A DNA stretch of 64,000 nt from contig PJRA01000016.1 of NCBI GenBank assembly GCA_016987375.1, positions 539,331-603,330 on the forward strand. The letters run 5' to 3'. Below are positions 1 to 11,433 of the stretch, piece after piece. A model generated the notes under the pieces. That model saw only the letters and a program-made list of their open reading frames with translations, made no database searches and was not told where the DNA came from. Each line of letters starts with the position of its first letter. Position 1 is the stretch's first letter. Origin of the DNA: Brachionus koreanus. Lineage: Eukaryota; Rotifera; Eurotatoria; Ploima; Brachionidae. Made by a program: the position numbers and the translations under genes.

Positions 1-303
1 CAAGTACTGAACCTTGTTGAACCCTACTTAGCACATCAACCCAATCAGATTCATACTGACCTATTACAACTCTCTGTTTCCTATCTTGTAGAAAATTTTC
101 AAGCCTACCAATAGCTTACCGGTAAATCCATAGCTATTTAACTTGATCTTTAGTAGCTTATGCGAAACGCGATAATGTGGATGGATAGAAAGTAATCTGT
201 GTTGAGATAAATGCATTACAATTTCATCTCTAATTAGCTTCTCCATTATTTTTATTAATATTGATAAAAGCGATATTGGACATTGGCTCAAAAAAATTGT
301 CAC
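1..303 (-). pseudogene. Non-LTR retrotransposon reverse transcriptase fragment, frameshifted, runs off the left edge
   Basis: Translated on the minus strand, this stretch resembles the central reverse transcriptase domain of Jockey/CR1-like non-LTR elements. It reads PISLLSILIKIMEKLIRDEI (typical PISL...K.mEk.i...l block), then HKLLKIKLNSYGFTGKLL. The first reading frame stops at about position 64. Shifting by one base continues the domain as QRVVIGQYESDWVDVLSRV followed by QQGSVL, which matches the conserved S.VPQGSVLGP motif, so a frameshift lies near position 70. Sequence between the HYRV and HKLL segments is also missing compared with intact relatives. This is therefore a dead fragment whose 3' part lies outside the window. 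Clade assignment is by general similarity only. Confidence 0.8.
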
Positions 304-1320
304 TATTGCTGAAATTTTTCTTATATTTTTGGTGAATGTTCAAAAATCATCTTCAAAATTTGTGATGAGTTTTAGGCGAACAATGTTTTATGACAGAATG
401 ATAATATTCTATTCAAAATCCTACAAATCAAATTTTTTTTATTTTATTATTTAAACAATTGGAGTTTTTTATTATAATATTTGAAAAATAATAATTTAAT
501 TTTAATGTTTTTTTATTTTATAATTGTAAGAATAAAATTCAATTTAAATAAAGATATAAACGTTTAAAAAAATTAGTTAAATATTTTTTTCTTTTTTTAA
601 ATAAATACGTTTAGAAAAAATTGTTGTTGATAAAAAGTATTGATTTTTTTTCTATAAAATAGAATTAGTACAATTTATTAGAGTCAAATAAAGAAATTTT
701 CAATTAATATTACTAAATAGATGAGTCAACTGAAAAAGAAAACCCTACTTGAAAAAAAATTGCCCAAATTCGATTTCATAACTTTGATTCGAAATCAATT
801 GACTTGGATTTGTTTGAAAATTGGCTCAAACTATTCGCACAATATGTCAAAACCATAAATTAGTCATGTTTGCTTTGATCAATAACTTTATAGCTTAAAA
901 TTTGCATCTGACTGATATTTAATTACCAATTATAAAGTAATAAACACTCAGAATTTAGGCGACAGTGGTGCTTTTGTTTGCATGTGTCATAAACATTTCA
1001 TACTTATCTCTTAAGCTTTGTTCATCTGCTCAAGATTAAGACTCTGTTTATAAATATTTGTCTAAAATCAATTTAAATTATCATCAAAATCCATAACTAT
1101 TAAATCAAATTAAAATAGCGAAATTCAAGTGTTCTAATCTTAAATATTTGAAATGTGATGCCACAAAAGAACCCGAATTAAGCTAACAAACTTGTGCCTA
1201 ATTAGCTTATCTTACTCTCCGAACACGTATTTCAATAATTGCGTCACTAATTTTTTTTCTTTAAGACCCAATTCATTCACAAATTGTAGAAAAAATATTT
1301 ATTTAAAAAAAAAAATTAAA
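304..1320. other. AT-rich intergenic stretch upstream of the decarboxylase gene
   Basis: No coding region with coding-like composition is visible on either strand. The last 300 bases probably hold the promoter and 5' untranslated region of the decarboxylase gene. The open frame continues upstream of the chosen ATG at 1321, but that upstream peptide is low-complexity and has no family similarity. Confidence 0.5.
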
Positions 1321-3626
1321 ATGAATTCAGAAGAATTCCGAACTAGAGGCAAAGAGCTAATTGACTATATAGCCGATTATATGGAAAATATAAAGTTTTT
1401 GAAAAAAATTTTTTTTTTATTTTTTTTTAAATTTAAAAATAAAAGGTATGAGCGAGTTACACCAGATGTGGAGCCAGGCTATTTAAAATCACTCATATCA
1501 AGACAAGCGCCGGCAAAAGCCGAGCAATGGGACTCGATTTTTAAAGATTTCGAGTCGAAAATTTTACCCGGCATAACTCATTGGCAGCATCCAAGATTTC
1601 ATGCCTATTTTCCTGCTGGTAATTCGTACCCGTCTATCTTGGGCGAAGTATTATCAGCCGGTCTTGGCATTGTTGGATTCTCTTGGGCTTCCAGCCCGTC
1701 ATGCACTGAATTAGAAACCATTGTTCTTGACTGGTTAGGCAAGATGCTTAATCTACCAAAATTTTTGCTTCCTTTTCCTGATGAAGCTGAGAACGGACAT
1801 GTGAACAAAAAAGGTGAAACAGTGGAGGAAAATGATGAACTAGATCAGGAGAATGATGATGTAATTTTGGATTCGAAGCCAGTCGGCGGTGGAGTTATTC
1901 TTGGATCAGCCAGTGAATGTGTTCTTGTTGCTCTGCTATCGGCAAGAGGCAATATTCTGAGAAAACTAAAATCCGAGCATCCTTTTGTGGAGGATGGTGT
2001 TCTTTTATCCAAGCTGGTCATGTACACATCGAAATTAGTAACTAACTATCATAAAAAATATACTCAGATTTTTATGCTTTGTTTAATTTTAGGCACATTC
2101 ATGTGTAGAAAAAGCCGGTATGATTGCAATGGTCAAGATTAGACTGTTAGATCATGATGAAAATTATTCTCTTCGAGGAGCAACGGTAGAGAAAGCCATT
2201 AAGGATGATAAAAGCAATGGATTGATACCTTTTTTTGTAAATTAATTTTCTTTATTAGAATAACCATTACCATAGCGTATGATAAAGTAATAAAAAGTTG
2301 AGCTCATTCAAAAATTAACAGTGACAGTAAATTAAAATTTAGCTAACCATAACATATTTGTTTAAAAATTTTCTTTTACCAAATTTTAAATTTGAATTAG
2401 ATTTTTTTTTTAAACTTAAGCTAAGAGATTAGAATTTAAGACAGAAAGAAAGTTGATGATTTCAAATATTTATTTAAAAAATAATAAAAATTAAAAAAAA
2501 TTACTTTTTAAATCTCTAAATAAACAATTTTTTTCTTAAAGCTAAAAATTAAATCTTTATTGAAATAAAAGGTTTCATGTACACTTGGTACTACTTCATG
2601 CTGTTCATTTGATAACTTGGTAGAAATTGGCAATGTTTGCAAAAAAGAGCAAGTATACATGCATGTGGATGGGGCCTATGCCGGTAGTGCTTTAATTTGT
2701 GAGGAATTTCGTCGTTTTTCAGTTGGCCTAGAAGTAAAATTTCAACAAGATTTAAAAATAAAACTCCTAAAATTCAAAAAAAAAAATTAAAGTTTGTTGA
2801 TTCATTTAATTTTAATCCGAACAAATGGATGCTAATAAATTTCGACTGTTCATGCTTATGATAAGTTTAAATTGAATTTAAAATTAAATATTTTTGCTAA
2901 TTAGTTGAATTTTTTAAGGTGAAGGACAAATATATGCTGACCAAGGCACTATCAGTGGATCCGATTTATTTGCGCTACAAAGAGATGGACAAGGCAATAG
3001 ATTACAGACACTGGGGCATAGCGTTGAGCCGAAGGTTTCGCTCATTGAAAATCTGGTTCACTATTAGATCATATGGCGTTGAGGGCTTGCAAAAATACAT
3101 CCGCGAGCATGTTCGCTTGGCAAAGTATATGGAAAAGTTGATCCTAAGCGACAGTAGATTCGAAATATTGGGCAAAGTGGAACTTGGTCTTGTATGTTTC
3201 AGACTCAAGGGTCCCAATTCATTGAGTCAAAATCTTCTTTTTGTTCTGAATGACAGTGGCAAAATTCACATGGTACCTTCCATGCTTGAAGAAAAGTATG
3301 TGATTCGCTTTTGTGTAAACGCCGAGAATTCAACTGAGCTAGACATGACTGCTGCATGGGATTTGATCAAATCGTATGCCAATCAAATTATTAGACAACA
3401 TGAAGAAGAAAGCCCACCGATGGCCGAATCGCCTCAATTGCCCGAGATTACTTCGAAATTGAGGCGAATTAGGTTCGGCATCAGCAAAATGGTGTCCGAT
3501 CCGAGAATAAATGGCCAGAAAAAGTACAGACGTACAGCCACCACCATAAGACTATTCAGTGATTCGAGCAAGTATTTGGCTCGCAAGTGCAGCATTGTTG
3601 AAAAAAGCGATGAAGACCTTGAATAA
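1321..3626 (+). CDS. Tdc: Aromatic amino acid decarboxylase, tyrosine decarboxylase type
   Basis: This is a PLP-dependent group II decarboxylase that would make tyramine or a related monoamine from its amino acid in the cytosol. Exons are 1321-1394, 1446-2037, 2093-2236, 2572-2733, 2793-2860 and 2918-3626 (582 aa). The start [20 protein letters not shown] matches the family N-terminus. Active-site features are present: [12 protein letters not shown], His224 in KLAHSC, Asp303 in HVDGAYAG and the PLP lysine Lys335 in NPNKWM. Asn before the lysine, plus GSASECVLV and [10 protein letters not shown], resemble invertebrate tyrosine decarboxylases more than DOPA or histidine decarboxylases. An acidic insert of roughly 35 residues precedes [11 protein letters not shown], and about 80 extra residues follow the catalytic domain. 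The fifth intron lacks GT-AG ends in the required frame, so this copy may be non-functional or contain a sequence error. The family call is firm; the substrate is inferred. Confidence 0.82.
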
Positions 3627-3761
3627 ATGATTATATAAATAATTGATTTTTGTGTTTTTTTGTCATTTTATTGTAAAATTTTATTAATAAAATTTTAGCA
3701 ACCCAAAAATTTAATTTTCAAAATTTATTAAATAGATGTAAAAATAAAAAAAAAATAGAAA

Positions 3762-6700
3762 TTATTTTTTCTTAGATATTGTTGTTATTGATGAACGGCT
3801 ATTTACTGGGCTGCCAGGAGACAATGATTCTTTAAAAAAATTTCGATTAAGCTCAAACATTTTTTTTTCTATTTTAAAATTACGATTGTAGATTTCTGAA
3901 TTTATTGAGTTTCTTCGCTGTTGCAATGGCTTGACTTTTGGCCTTTAAAAATAAAACAATTAATTTTAAAAAAATTTTCTAAATTAAAAATTGGTTCAAC
4001 TAGGCTTAGACTTTTGTTTTTTAAATAAATTGATAATTAGTCTTGTTCAAAAATATCGGCTTTTTTTTAAAGAGAACAAATAAAGTTTGGCATCAGTTGT
4101 TGGAAAAATATTTATTTTTAATTTGAATGCATTTTTTTTGCAAACATCAAATAAAATTTTTTTTTTTAAATGCAGAGATTTTAAAATTTTTTCCCAAAAA
4201 AATAATAAATAAAAATGGATGAAAAATATTTCAATATTTTAGAAAAGATAAACAGAAAATCCATCAAATTATTGAATATTATAAATTGATATAATACATA
4301 TTGAATTTTGTCTTATTTTTTGATTTTTTTTAAACAAATCTTTTTGCTGTTTGGCCTTTTTATTAATTCAAATTTTTATTTAAAAATGTCGAAGAGAAAA
4401 AAAAACCTGCCATATATTTAAATTAATTCACAGACTAAGTACCGCAAACAACTGTGTATGTCATCAATTGTACCATTAATATTTATTCAATAGAATAAAT
4501 TAAATTTTTGCGTATTCATACTTTTAAATTTTTTGTTTTTTAAAAAACTCTCAAATTTTTTGGCAAACAAAATGTAAATTAAAAATTCTAATCTAAAAAT
4601 AAAAAAAATGTAAAGTATTTTCATTTTGCCAAAAAATACTGCAACAAAGCACCTTAAAATAGAGTCTTTATTTTCTTCTTTTTTTTTAGTGAATCAAATT
4701 CAATAATAAATTTAAATCATATTTTAAATCAATTGCTTTATTTTTTGTTTTTTACATGAGAAAAATTATTTTATGAAAAAATACTGTTGCTGTTTTTTTT
4801 GGTCTCTTATCCATACACCTTTTACATTGATTATGTATTTTTAAGTAATGTTCGGTCAAAAAATGAAACACTATAAACTTTTTTGCATTAAATAATAGAA
4901 AATTTGAAAATTTGAAAAAAAAATTTTTGCTAACCAATTATTAAAAAAAAATCTTTTTTAAAAATTCTTTTGAATTTTGTATAATTTTTGATCATTTAAA
5001 AAAATAGAACAGTTAAACCAAGAATTTTAACAGAAAACTATTTACTTTTCATTTAAAGTTAGACTTAAATTTTTAGTCCGCTTTTCAATATGATTGTGCA
5101 TGTCTACTAAACTTTGTGGTCTATCATGTAAATTAGACTCGATTTTTAAACTAGATCTTAAATTTTGATGGCCTGTAGTTTTTGCTAGTCGGCTCTGGTT
5201 CCTTGAAATACTGGCTTTACCAATATTGGTAGCCGAAGCCGATTCAATTTTATTAAAACCACTACTCAATCGATTGTCGCTTTTGATTTTCTTTGGTTCC
5301 TTTTTTAAAATTAACTTTTTTTTAACCGAGAAACTTTCAGACACAACTCACCAATTCAAACCAGTAGTTCTCCTCTTCTTCCTTGATTCTATTCAATTTT
5401 TCATCATTTTCATTCTAAAAAAAATAAAAAAATTTGGCTATTTTTTTCTTTTTTCAAGATAGTCTTACATTTACATAAGATTTTATAAAATCCATTTGTA
5501 CAATGGCCCTTTGAGCAAGCTCGAACACGTCTTTGTCTCTGTCGTGTAGAAGAGTTTTTGCTATGGACTCCAAATTTTCGAGTTTATCTCGATCAAGTTG
5601 GAAGCGCCATATGCGCTTAAGATCTACTAAAATTTTTACAAATCTTATTCTTACATTGACTACTTTGTCTTGAGCAAGGCGAATACAAGGCTGGTAGAAG
5701 TAGCTTTTGAAGAAATTTTTTGAATACAACTGCAGGATCATGCTGCATATGTCAATGAAAAAAATTCGTTTATAGCAGCTCTTGTGTGAGCTTAATTGAA
5801 GCAATTTTTCGAAATAGTTGTTGCGAATGCTTAATCGAGGTATTTTTCGTATGATAATAAGCATTGATTTTGCAGCTGCTTGGCGCACCGGAAGTGCTCG
5901 CTTAAAAAAAAAATTCAAATCTATCAAAGTTTCTTTCTATTCAACAAATAAAAAAAAATCAATTCTTAACATAGAATAAAATTAAATTTTAAAAATTTGA
6001 ATTCTTTAACTCTCTTTTGAAATAAATCTAATATTTATTTTCTTTTATTTTAGACTATTTTATTTATTTTTTTATCTAAAGAAACATTAGCTGGATACAG
6101 AAGATGTTTAATCTATTTAAAAAGAGTGATTAGAATAAAAAATGACACAAAATTAAGTTTATTTTTGCTATAAGATTGGAAAAGACATTTTCCATTTTTT
6201 TTTCAAAATTTAAGTTGTTAGTAAAAATCCACGAAACCATCAATAAAGGTTTGTAAAAAGTAACCATAATTAGCTGAAGTTGTAAGGCGATTCATTGTTC
6301 ATTGATACAAAAAACATTCTGTTTATCGTTGGTTAGATATTATTGAAAAAGATAAAACTTTTAAGAGCCGAAAAGAAGTGGTAGACTTGCCAAAATAGCT
6401 AGGAAACTAATGGAGGCCAAACTTAGAGCCTATTTCAATCATAAATCGGGTCGTTCNNNNATGTCGTCGAATGCTTTTTAAATATAGCAGATATGAATTT
6501 AAAATTGATGATTAATCATATTTCAATCTTGACAACACCACTCTGCCAGGGTATGATATTTTTTATGGCAGTAACATTAGCTAGACCCCGAAAGTACTTG
6601 TTCTCAGTGGAAATTTAAAGAACAAGTACGTTAAAAATTTGAAGAAAAATTAGACATTGTGAATTTTGGAACAAACAACAAAAATTTATAATTACAAAAA

Positions 6701-9700
6701 CTTTTTTTCTAAGGGTCCAAAAATTGTTTTGCAACATGTATCAGCTGATACAAGGTTTTTATCACTCAAATTTAGTTTGTGCAAAAACTCTGCAATTCTG
6801 TAAAACAGAATATGCATTAGGAAATTATTAAAATTAAATTGCATAGGTTTTACACAAACTAAATTTGGATGATAAAAACTATGTATCAGCTGTCAGCTGA
6901 TACATGTTGCAAAACAATTTTTGGACCCTTTGGAAAAAAGTTTTTTTAATTAAAAATTTTTGTTTTTGTATTGTGTTCCACAATTCACAATGCCAAAAAT
7001 TAATGGTCTAGTTGACTATATCACAGTTCAAAATATGCGAACCATATTTTGTAATTAGTTGTTTAGCGAGTTTTGTGAAATTTGGTAAAAATTCCAAAAA
7101 AAAATAGACCAAAATCAATGCTAAAAAGCTAATAACTTTTTTTGCTGAAAACTTTTAATTAGTTGTGTAATTGCAACATACTTAGTTGCACCAAAAATCA
7201 AAGTTAGCTAATGATGTGCAAATTTGTCCAAAATTAAATTATGATAATTTTGCAAAGTTTTATCAGATTGTTGATAAATGCTGAATTTATAGAATTTGAA
7301 TTTAAAAGAAATTTTAACATTTTGTTTTCTTCTATTATACTAAATTTAACAAAAACGGTTTAGCGGTCAATCAACATATAAGAAATGATTTCAAATTTAT
7401 TAAATAAAAAATTTTTTTGATAAAATTTGTTGAATATTTTTGGTCTATGGATAGTTTTAAGCCTAAATTAATGACATATGTTTTTCAATAACAAGCAATG
7501 GACAAAAATTATGTCATGATGAGATCAAGGAAACATTAAAACCCAAGAGACTTGGTCTGATATAATTTAGTATTTACTGAAGAAGAGAAAACTATTATTG
7601 AAGAGCAAGAACCATCATCCAATAATTTTTGATACTTATGTAGTATGGTAACATGGTTGAAAAGAAAATTTGTTATATTCATATCATATTTACTCAAAAT
7701 AATGTTATTGACATAAAAAATATGCTTTTTTTTGTTAATTTGCACTTACTGCATCTATTCTTGATTCCAAAAGCGGTAAAATTCTGTCAACTAGAACGTC
7801 AGTAGAGACCAGCCAAGGCATTAGTGCCAAAGAATTCAAAATCACAACATGCAATGAATACTTGTATGACTGACTGACTGAATTTTCTAGTTCAAATAGT
7901 TTTTTCAAAATAATTTGATATCCAGGCATCTGCTAAACAAATTATAAATTAATTCAACAAGTTTTTGTAAAATTCATTAAACTACTTGAGTTTCGGACAA
8001 AAATCCATTCGATTCATCTTTTAAAAACATTTTAAAAAAGTTTTCCAAATTATTCACAACAACTGTTTGAACTAAAATTGAATTGTCGGACATAGATGTG
8101 CAAAAATCGTTTATTATCAAATGGTGTTGTTGCTTGCCAAGCTTATCGGCAATCTGAAAATGAAAAAAAAAATTTTTTTTTTCAAATTTTTAAATTAGTT
8201 AAGTTTATTACTGGAATTATTTGAAGGGCTATTGCCTCACGAACCTTTTCATTTCTGTCCTTTACAAGACTTGACAAACATTGGCTCAACTTATTCTCAA
8301 AGTTAACTGAATTTGTAATCAAAACAACATTCTAATTTAATTTTTTTTTTAATTTTATATCATTAAGCATTTAATTAAAATTTGAACTCACAGGAAAAGC
8401 ACGAGCAAGGCTTATTTTGCTCATATTCCAATTGTATTTTGTTTCATTAGCCGACTTGAATTTTTGATAATTAATTTTTTTTTTCATTCAGGAGAAATAT
8501 TTACCCTTTTGGAAAATAGGCTTTCGTTTTTACACAATTGACAAAATACATCAACAAAAAAAAGCTTAGTTTGTGAACTCATAATTTCTAAAAAAAAAAC
8601 AATAAAAAAATTATTGAAATTTGAAAAAAAAATAGCTCACCATTGAATGAATCGACAATGAGACCTAAATTTTTCGACACTGTCATCAAATAGTTTTCAT
8701 CTCGGGTCGACAGACCATATTCAATAAAAGATTGAATTTTTTTTAACAGATAATTTTTAGCATCGTCTTATAAAGAAAAAAAAATTAACTTTAATTATTT
8801 ACTTAAAAAAAAACTAACAATCTTTAAACAGCTCTAGTAGATCAATCAAAGACTGAAAACAATTTGTTCTAACCAACATTGATTCATCGCACAAAAACTT
8901 GAACATTTCTGGCACGACAAGATCCATGCATGTTTCAGAACCGAGGCCTTTGGCAACTGTTGCTAGACAACGACAGGCCGTCGCTCGAATTTCGTATTGA
9001 GTATCATTGCACAAATCCAGCATTACGGGAAATATTAAATTTAAGTTTATTTGAGCCGATACTCTAGGGGCACTGCGTGATAACAAAAAACACAGGTATT
9101 CGCGACACTTTCTCGAAGAATACTGAGTTTTTATTTTAGATATTGAATCAGAAATCTTCAATAAATTTTTGTAAAAAAAAAAACTTTTTTTTTTCAAATA
9201 CTCACAAATGATTTTATTAAATTTTCTGGTAATAAGTCAACTATTTCAAATATAACTTCGCTCCAATTTTTAAATATTTCCGTATTTTCTTAAATTTTGT
9301 GTGTTTTTTATTTTCAAATAAAATTTAATAAATTATAAATAAATTTTTACCATAGTCGTTTGATTTTTCGCTATATGCATACACCTTATTGGCAATTGAG
9401 TCTAAGAAATAATTTGCAAAATCCTTGCTAGTTATTTGGCCCGAAGACAAAACTTGCGACATTGCCGAACCGATTGTTTGGTAAAATTCCAAACTTCGAT
9501 TTGTTTCATCGATTAGGCATGTTTCCTTGAAGAAAAAAAAATTCCACTCAGTCAAAATTTTCTAGTTTTTTTTTACTTTGAATTTAGGAAAAATTCTGTG
9601 TATGCACTGGGACTTGTCCATTTTAAGCAAAATGGGCAATTTTTGAATGCCGACAATTATTTGAGCTTCATAGCTGCTGTTTAGCAGAAAAATTGCCTTG

Positions 9701-9872
9701 CCAAAATCATTCAAATTTTCGTCTATCATATGGCTCCTCAGCTCTTCGGCACTCTTCAAAAAAAATTTTTTTTTTTTTGTTTGGCAAATTAACTTTTGAA
9801 ATTCACTTTGACTCTATTGATCGGCTTTTCGATCAAGTCGTCAAGATCGTCTTCATAAAGTCCAATATCCAT
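3762..9872 (-). CDS. PPP4R4: Protein phosphatase 4 regulatory subunit 4 (HEAT-repeat protein)
   Basis: This is a putative regulatory subunit of the PP4 phosphatase, a HEAT-repeat solenoid expected in the cytosol. I rebuilt 16 exons: 9872-9807, 9753-9577, 9525-9351, 9288-9206, 9155-8819, 8766-8641, 8587-8505, 8454-8392, 8331-8212, 8153-7986, 7929-7750, 5900-5469, 5414-5352, 5299-5046, 3942-3884 and 3829-3762. They give 817 aa, near the human length of about 870. Recognisable blocks are MIDENLNDFGKAIFLL at the N-terminus, CRCLATVAKGLGSE and LVRTNCFQSLIDLLELF in the middle, and LYSKNFFKSYFYQPCIRLAQ with VVNVRIRF near residues 680-710. The tail is Ser/Lys-rich and disordered, as in the human protein. 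The gene converges on the decarboxylase with about 135 bp between stop codons. The intron between exons 11 and 12 is 1.85 kb and holds mobile DNA. All phases agree, so the model is solid apart from the small last exons. Confidence 0.88.
5901..7749. other. Large PPP4R4 intron filled with mobile-element debris
   Basis: This intron is over 30 times longer than its small neighbours. It contains a fold-back element with target duplications (6653-6994), a stretch at 7066-7230 related to repeats elsewhere in the window, and a 4-base assembly gap at 6457-6460. At about 6290-6560 the plus strand reads like a decayed transposase: HSVYRWLDIIEKDKTFKSRK, followed by stops. It has no plausible exon. Confidence 0.6.
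6653..6994. mobile_element. Fold-back (long terminal inverted repeat) element with 8-bp target duplication
   Basis: The left end GACATTGTGAATTTTGGAAC and the reverse complement of the right end GGCATTGTGAATTGTGGAAC match, and the two halves pair over about 100 bases each. The arms include an internal palindrome, GTATCAGCTGATAC. The element is flanked on both sides by the identical 8-mer AAAAATTA (6645-6652 and 6995-7002). There is no reading frame inside, so it is non-autonomous. An 8-bp duplication fits the hAT, P or Merlin superfamilies. It sits in a PPP4R4 intron. Confidence 0.85.
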
Positions 9873-11433
9873 AACCAGTTCTTGTTCTAGGACCACGTAT
9901 TTGTATTAATGATTCATATATGTACTAAAATTATTTCATAAAAAGCAAAAACGCTACTATGGTGAAATTCGAGCTAATTTGTCGCGTTTTTATCTAAAAG
10001 TCTTTATCACATAGAATGTCTAGGTGCAATTAAATATTTAAATACATTTCAATATTTGATTTAAAAAAAAATAAATAATAAAAATTTAAATATTTAAATT
10101 TTAAATTGTTTATCTAAATTATAAGCTGATAGATGTGAGAATTTAATTTTAATTTTAAATAGCTCGGTGTTTCTGTGAGTGAATAAATGTGTTTAAATGG
10201 GCTTTAGATTCTACCAAAGTATGACTAGTTAATTTTAAAGCAGAAAAAAAAAGGTAAATGATTTTTCATTTACGCATGATTTTAATAAGACTTGAAAGTC
10301 TTTAATGAAATAATTGAATCCATAGTAATTGTGTCCCAAAGGCCTCGACTCGCATCAACTGACAAGTTAACTCTATTAAAATCTAATAACAGTTTAAAAT
10401 GAATTTGATTTCTCAATTTCCTCAGTCTCGGGGCTAAAATTCACTAGGCAAAAGCTCTCTAATTTTGTTATTAAATAACAATAGTTTTATAATATCCCGC
10501 CTGGATGGGTATTATAAAAAAATCATATCGACAAGACAAATGTTTCTTAATTAAGCTTGAAAAGGTAAATGTAATAAATAATGTTTGGCTTTGAGAATTA
10601 GAAGCGGCATAAAATACACATTTTATTTTGAAACAAAAAATTTTTTCTGTTTGTCATACTCAAAAAGTAACTAAATTAAAATTTTTAAATAAAACTTAGC
10701 TTCTTTCCATTCTATTCAAAAATAAATATCTAATTTTGAAATTAAAATCTAACGAGTGTATATTTAAAATTTTTGTTCGACATAAATAGGATTAAAATTA
10801 TGCTGAGACTATTGAGTTTATCTTTAAATTTTAGGACAATAAATCTTATTCCAAGAACCAAAAAAACAAAAAAAAAAAAAGAAACTAATTTTTCATGACA
10901 CACTTATTTTGCTTTATTTGTTCTTTGGATGAAATTTTTTGGTTGCCATGACAACTGGAAATTCATTAAACCAGTTAATTAGCCGAATTTAAAAATAACC
11001 TTAGCTTGAAAAAAATAAAAAATTCATCTATTTTAAAGTAAACTAGAAATTTTGTAGATAAAAAGTTCTTAAATGAGACTTATTTTTAATTTTAATTCTA
11101 ATTGAATTAAGCTTAAAACAAACTGACTTGTTTTAATTGCGAATTTCAAACTAATAAAATTGAAAAAATTTACGCGTTTCTAAATTGAAACATAACTCTT
11201 ATTTTTACATTTGGCCTTAGGGATCTTAGTTTTTTATATTTTCTCAATCTAAAATAGAATTTAAATAATTAAAACTTTATGTTTTTGATTAGAATAAATT
11301 AAGATAGTTTAATAAAAAAGTAAATAAATGCATAAATAAGTAAGGATATTTTATTTTTTTAATAAGAAAATAAACTGTTTAATTTTAAAGCGTTTTTAAA
11401 TTGATTATTGAATGAAGTGTGCGTCATTTAACT
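9873..11433. other. Intergenic region between PPP4R4 and ECT2L
   Basis: This is AT-rich sequence with homopolymer runs. It should contain the PPP4R4 promoter (right of 9872, on the minus strand) and the 3' end of ECT2L transcripts. A short imperfect palindrome occurs near 10490-10512 (AATATCCC...GGGTATT). I see no gene here. Confidence 0.5.

Noticed and set aside
1605..2027. Minus-strand frames opposite the decarboxylase
   Set aside because: Shadows of the coding exon on the plus strand.
10480..10515. Palindrome AATATCCC...GGGTATT considered as a transcription terminator or structured RNA
   Set aside because: Isolated, short and imperfect in a eukaryotic intergenic region, with no supporting context.
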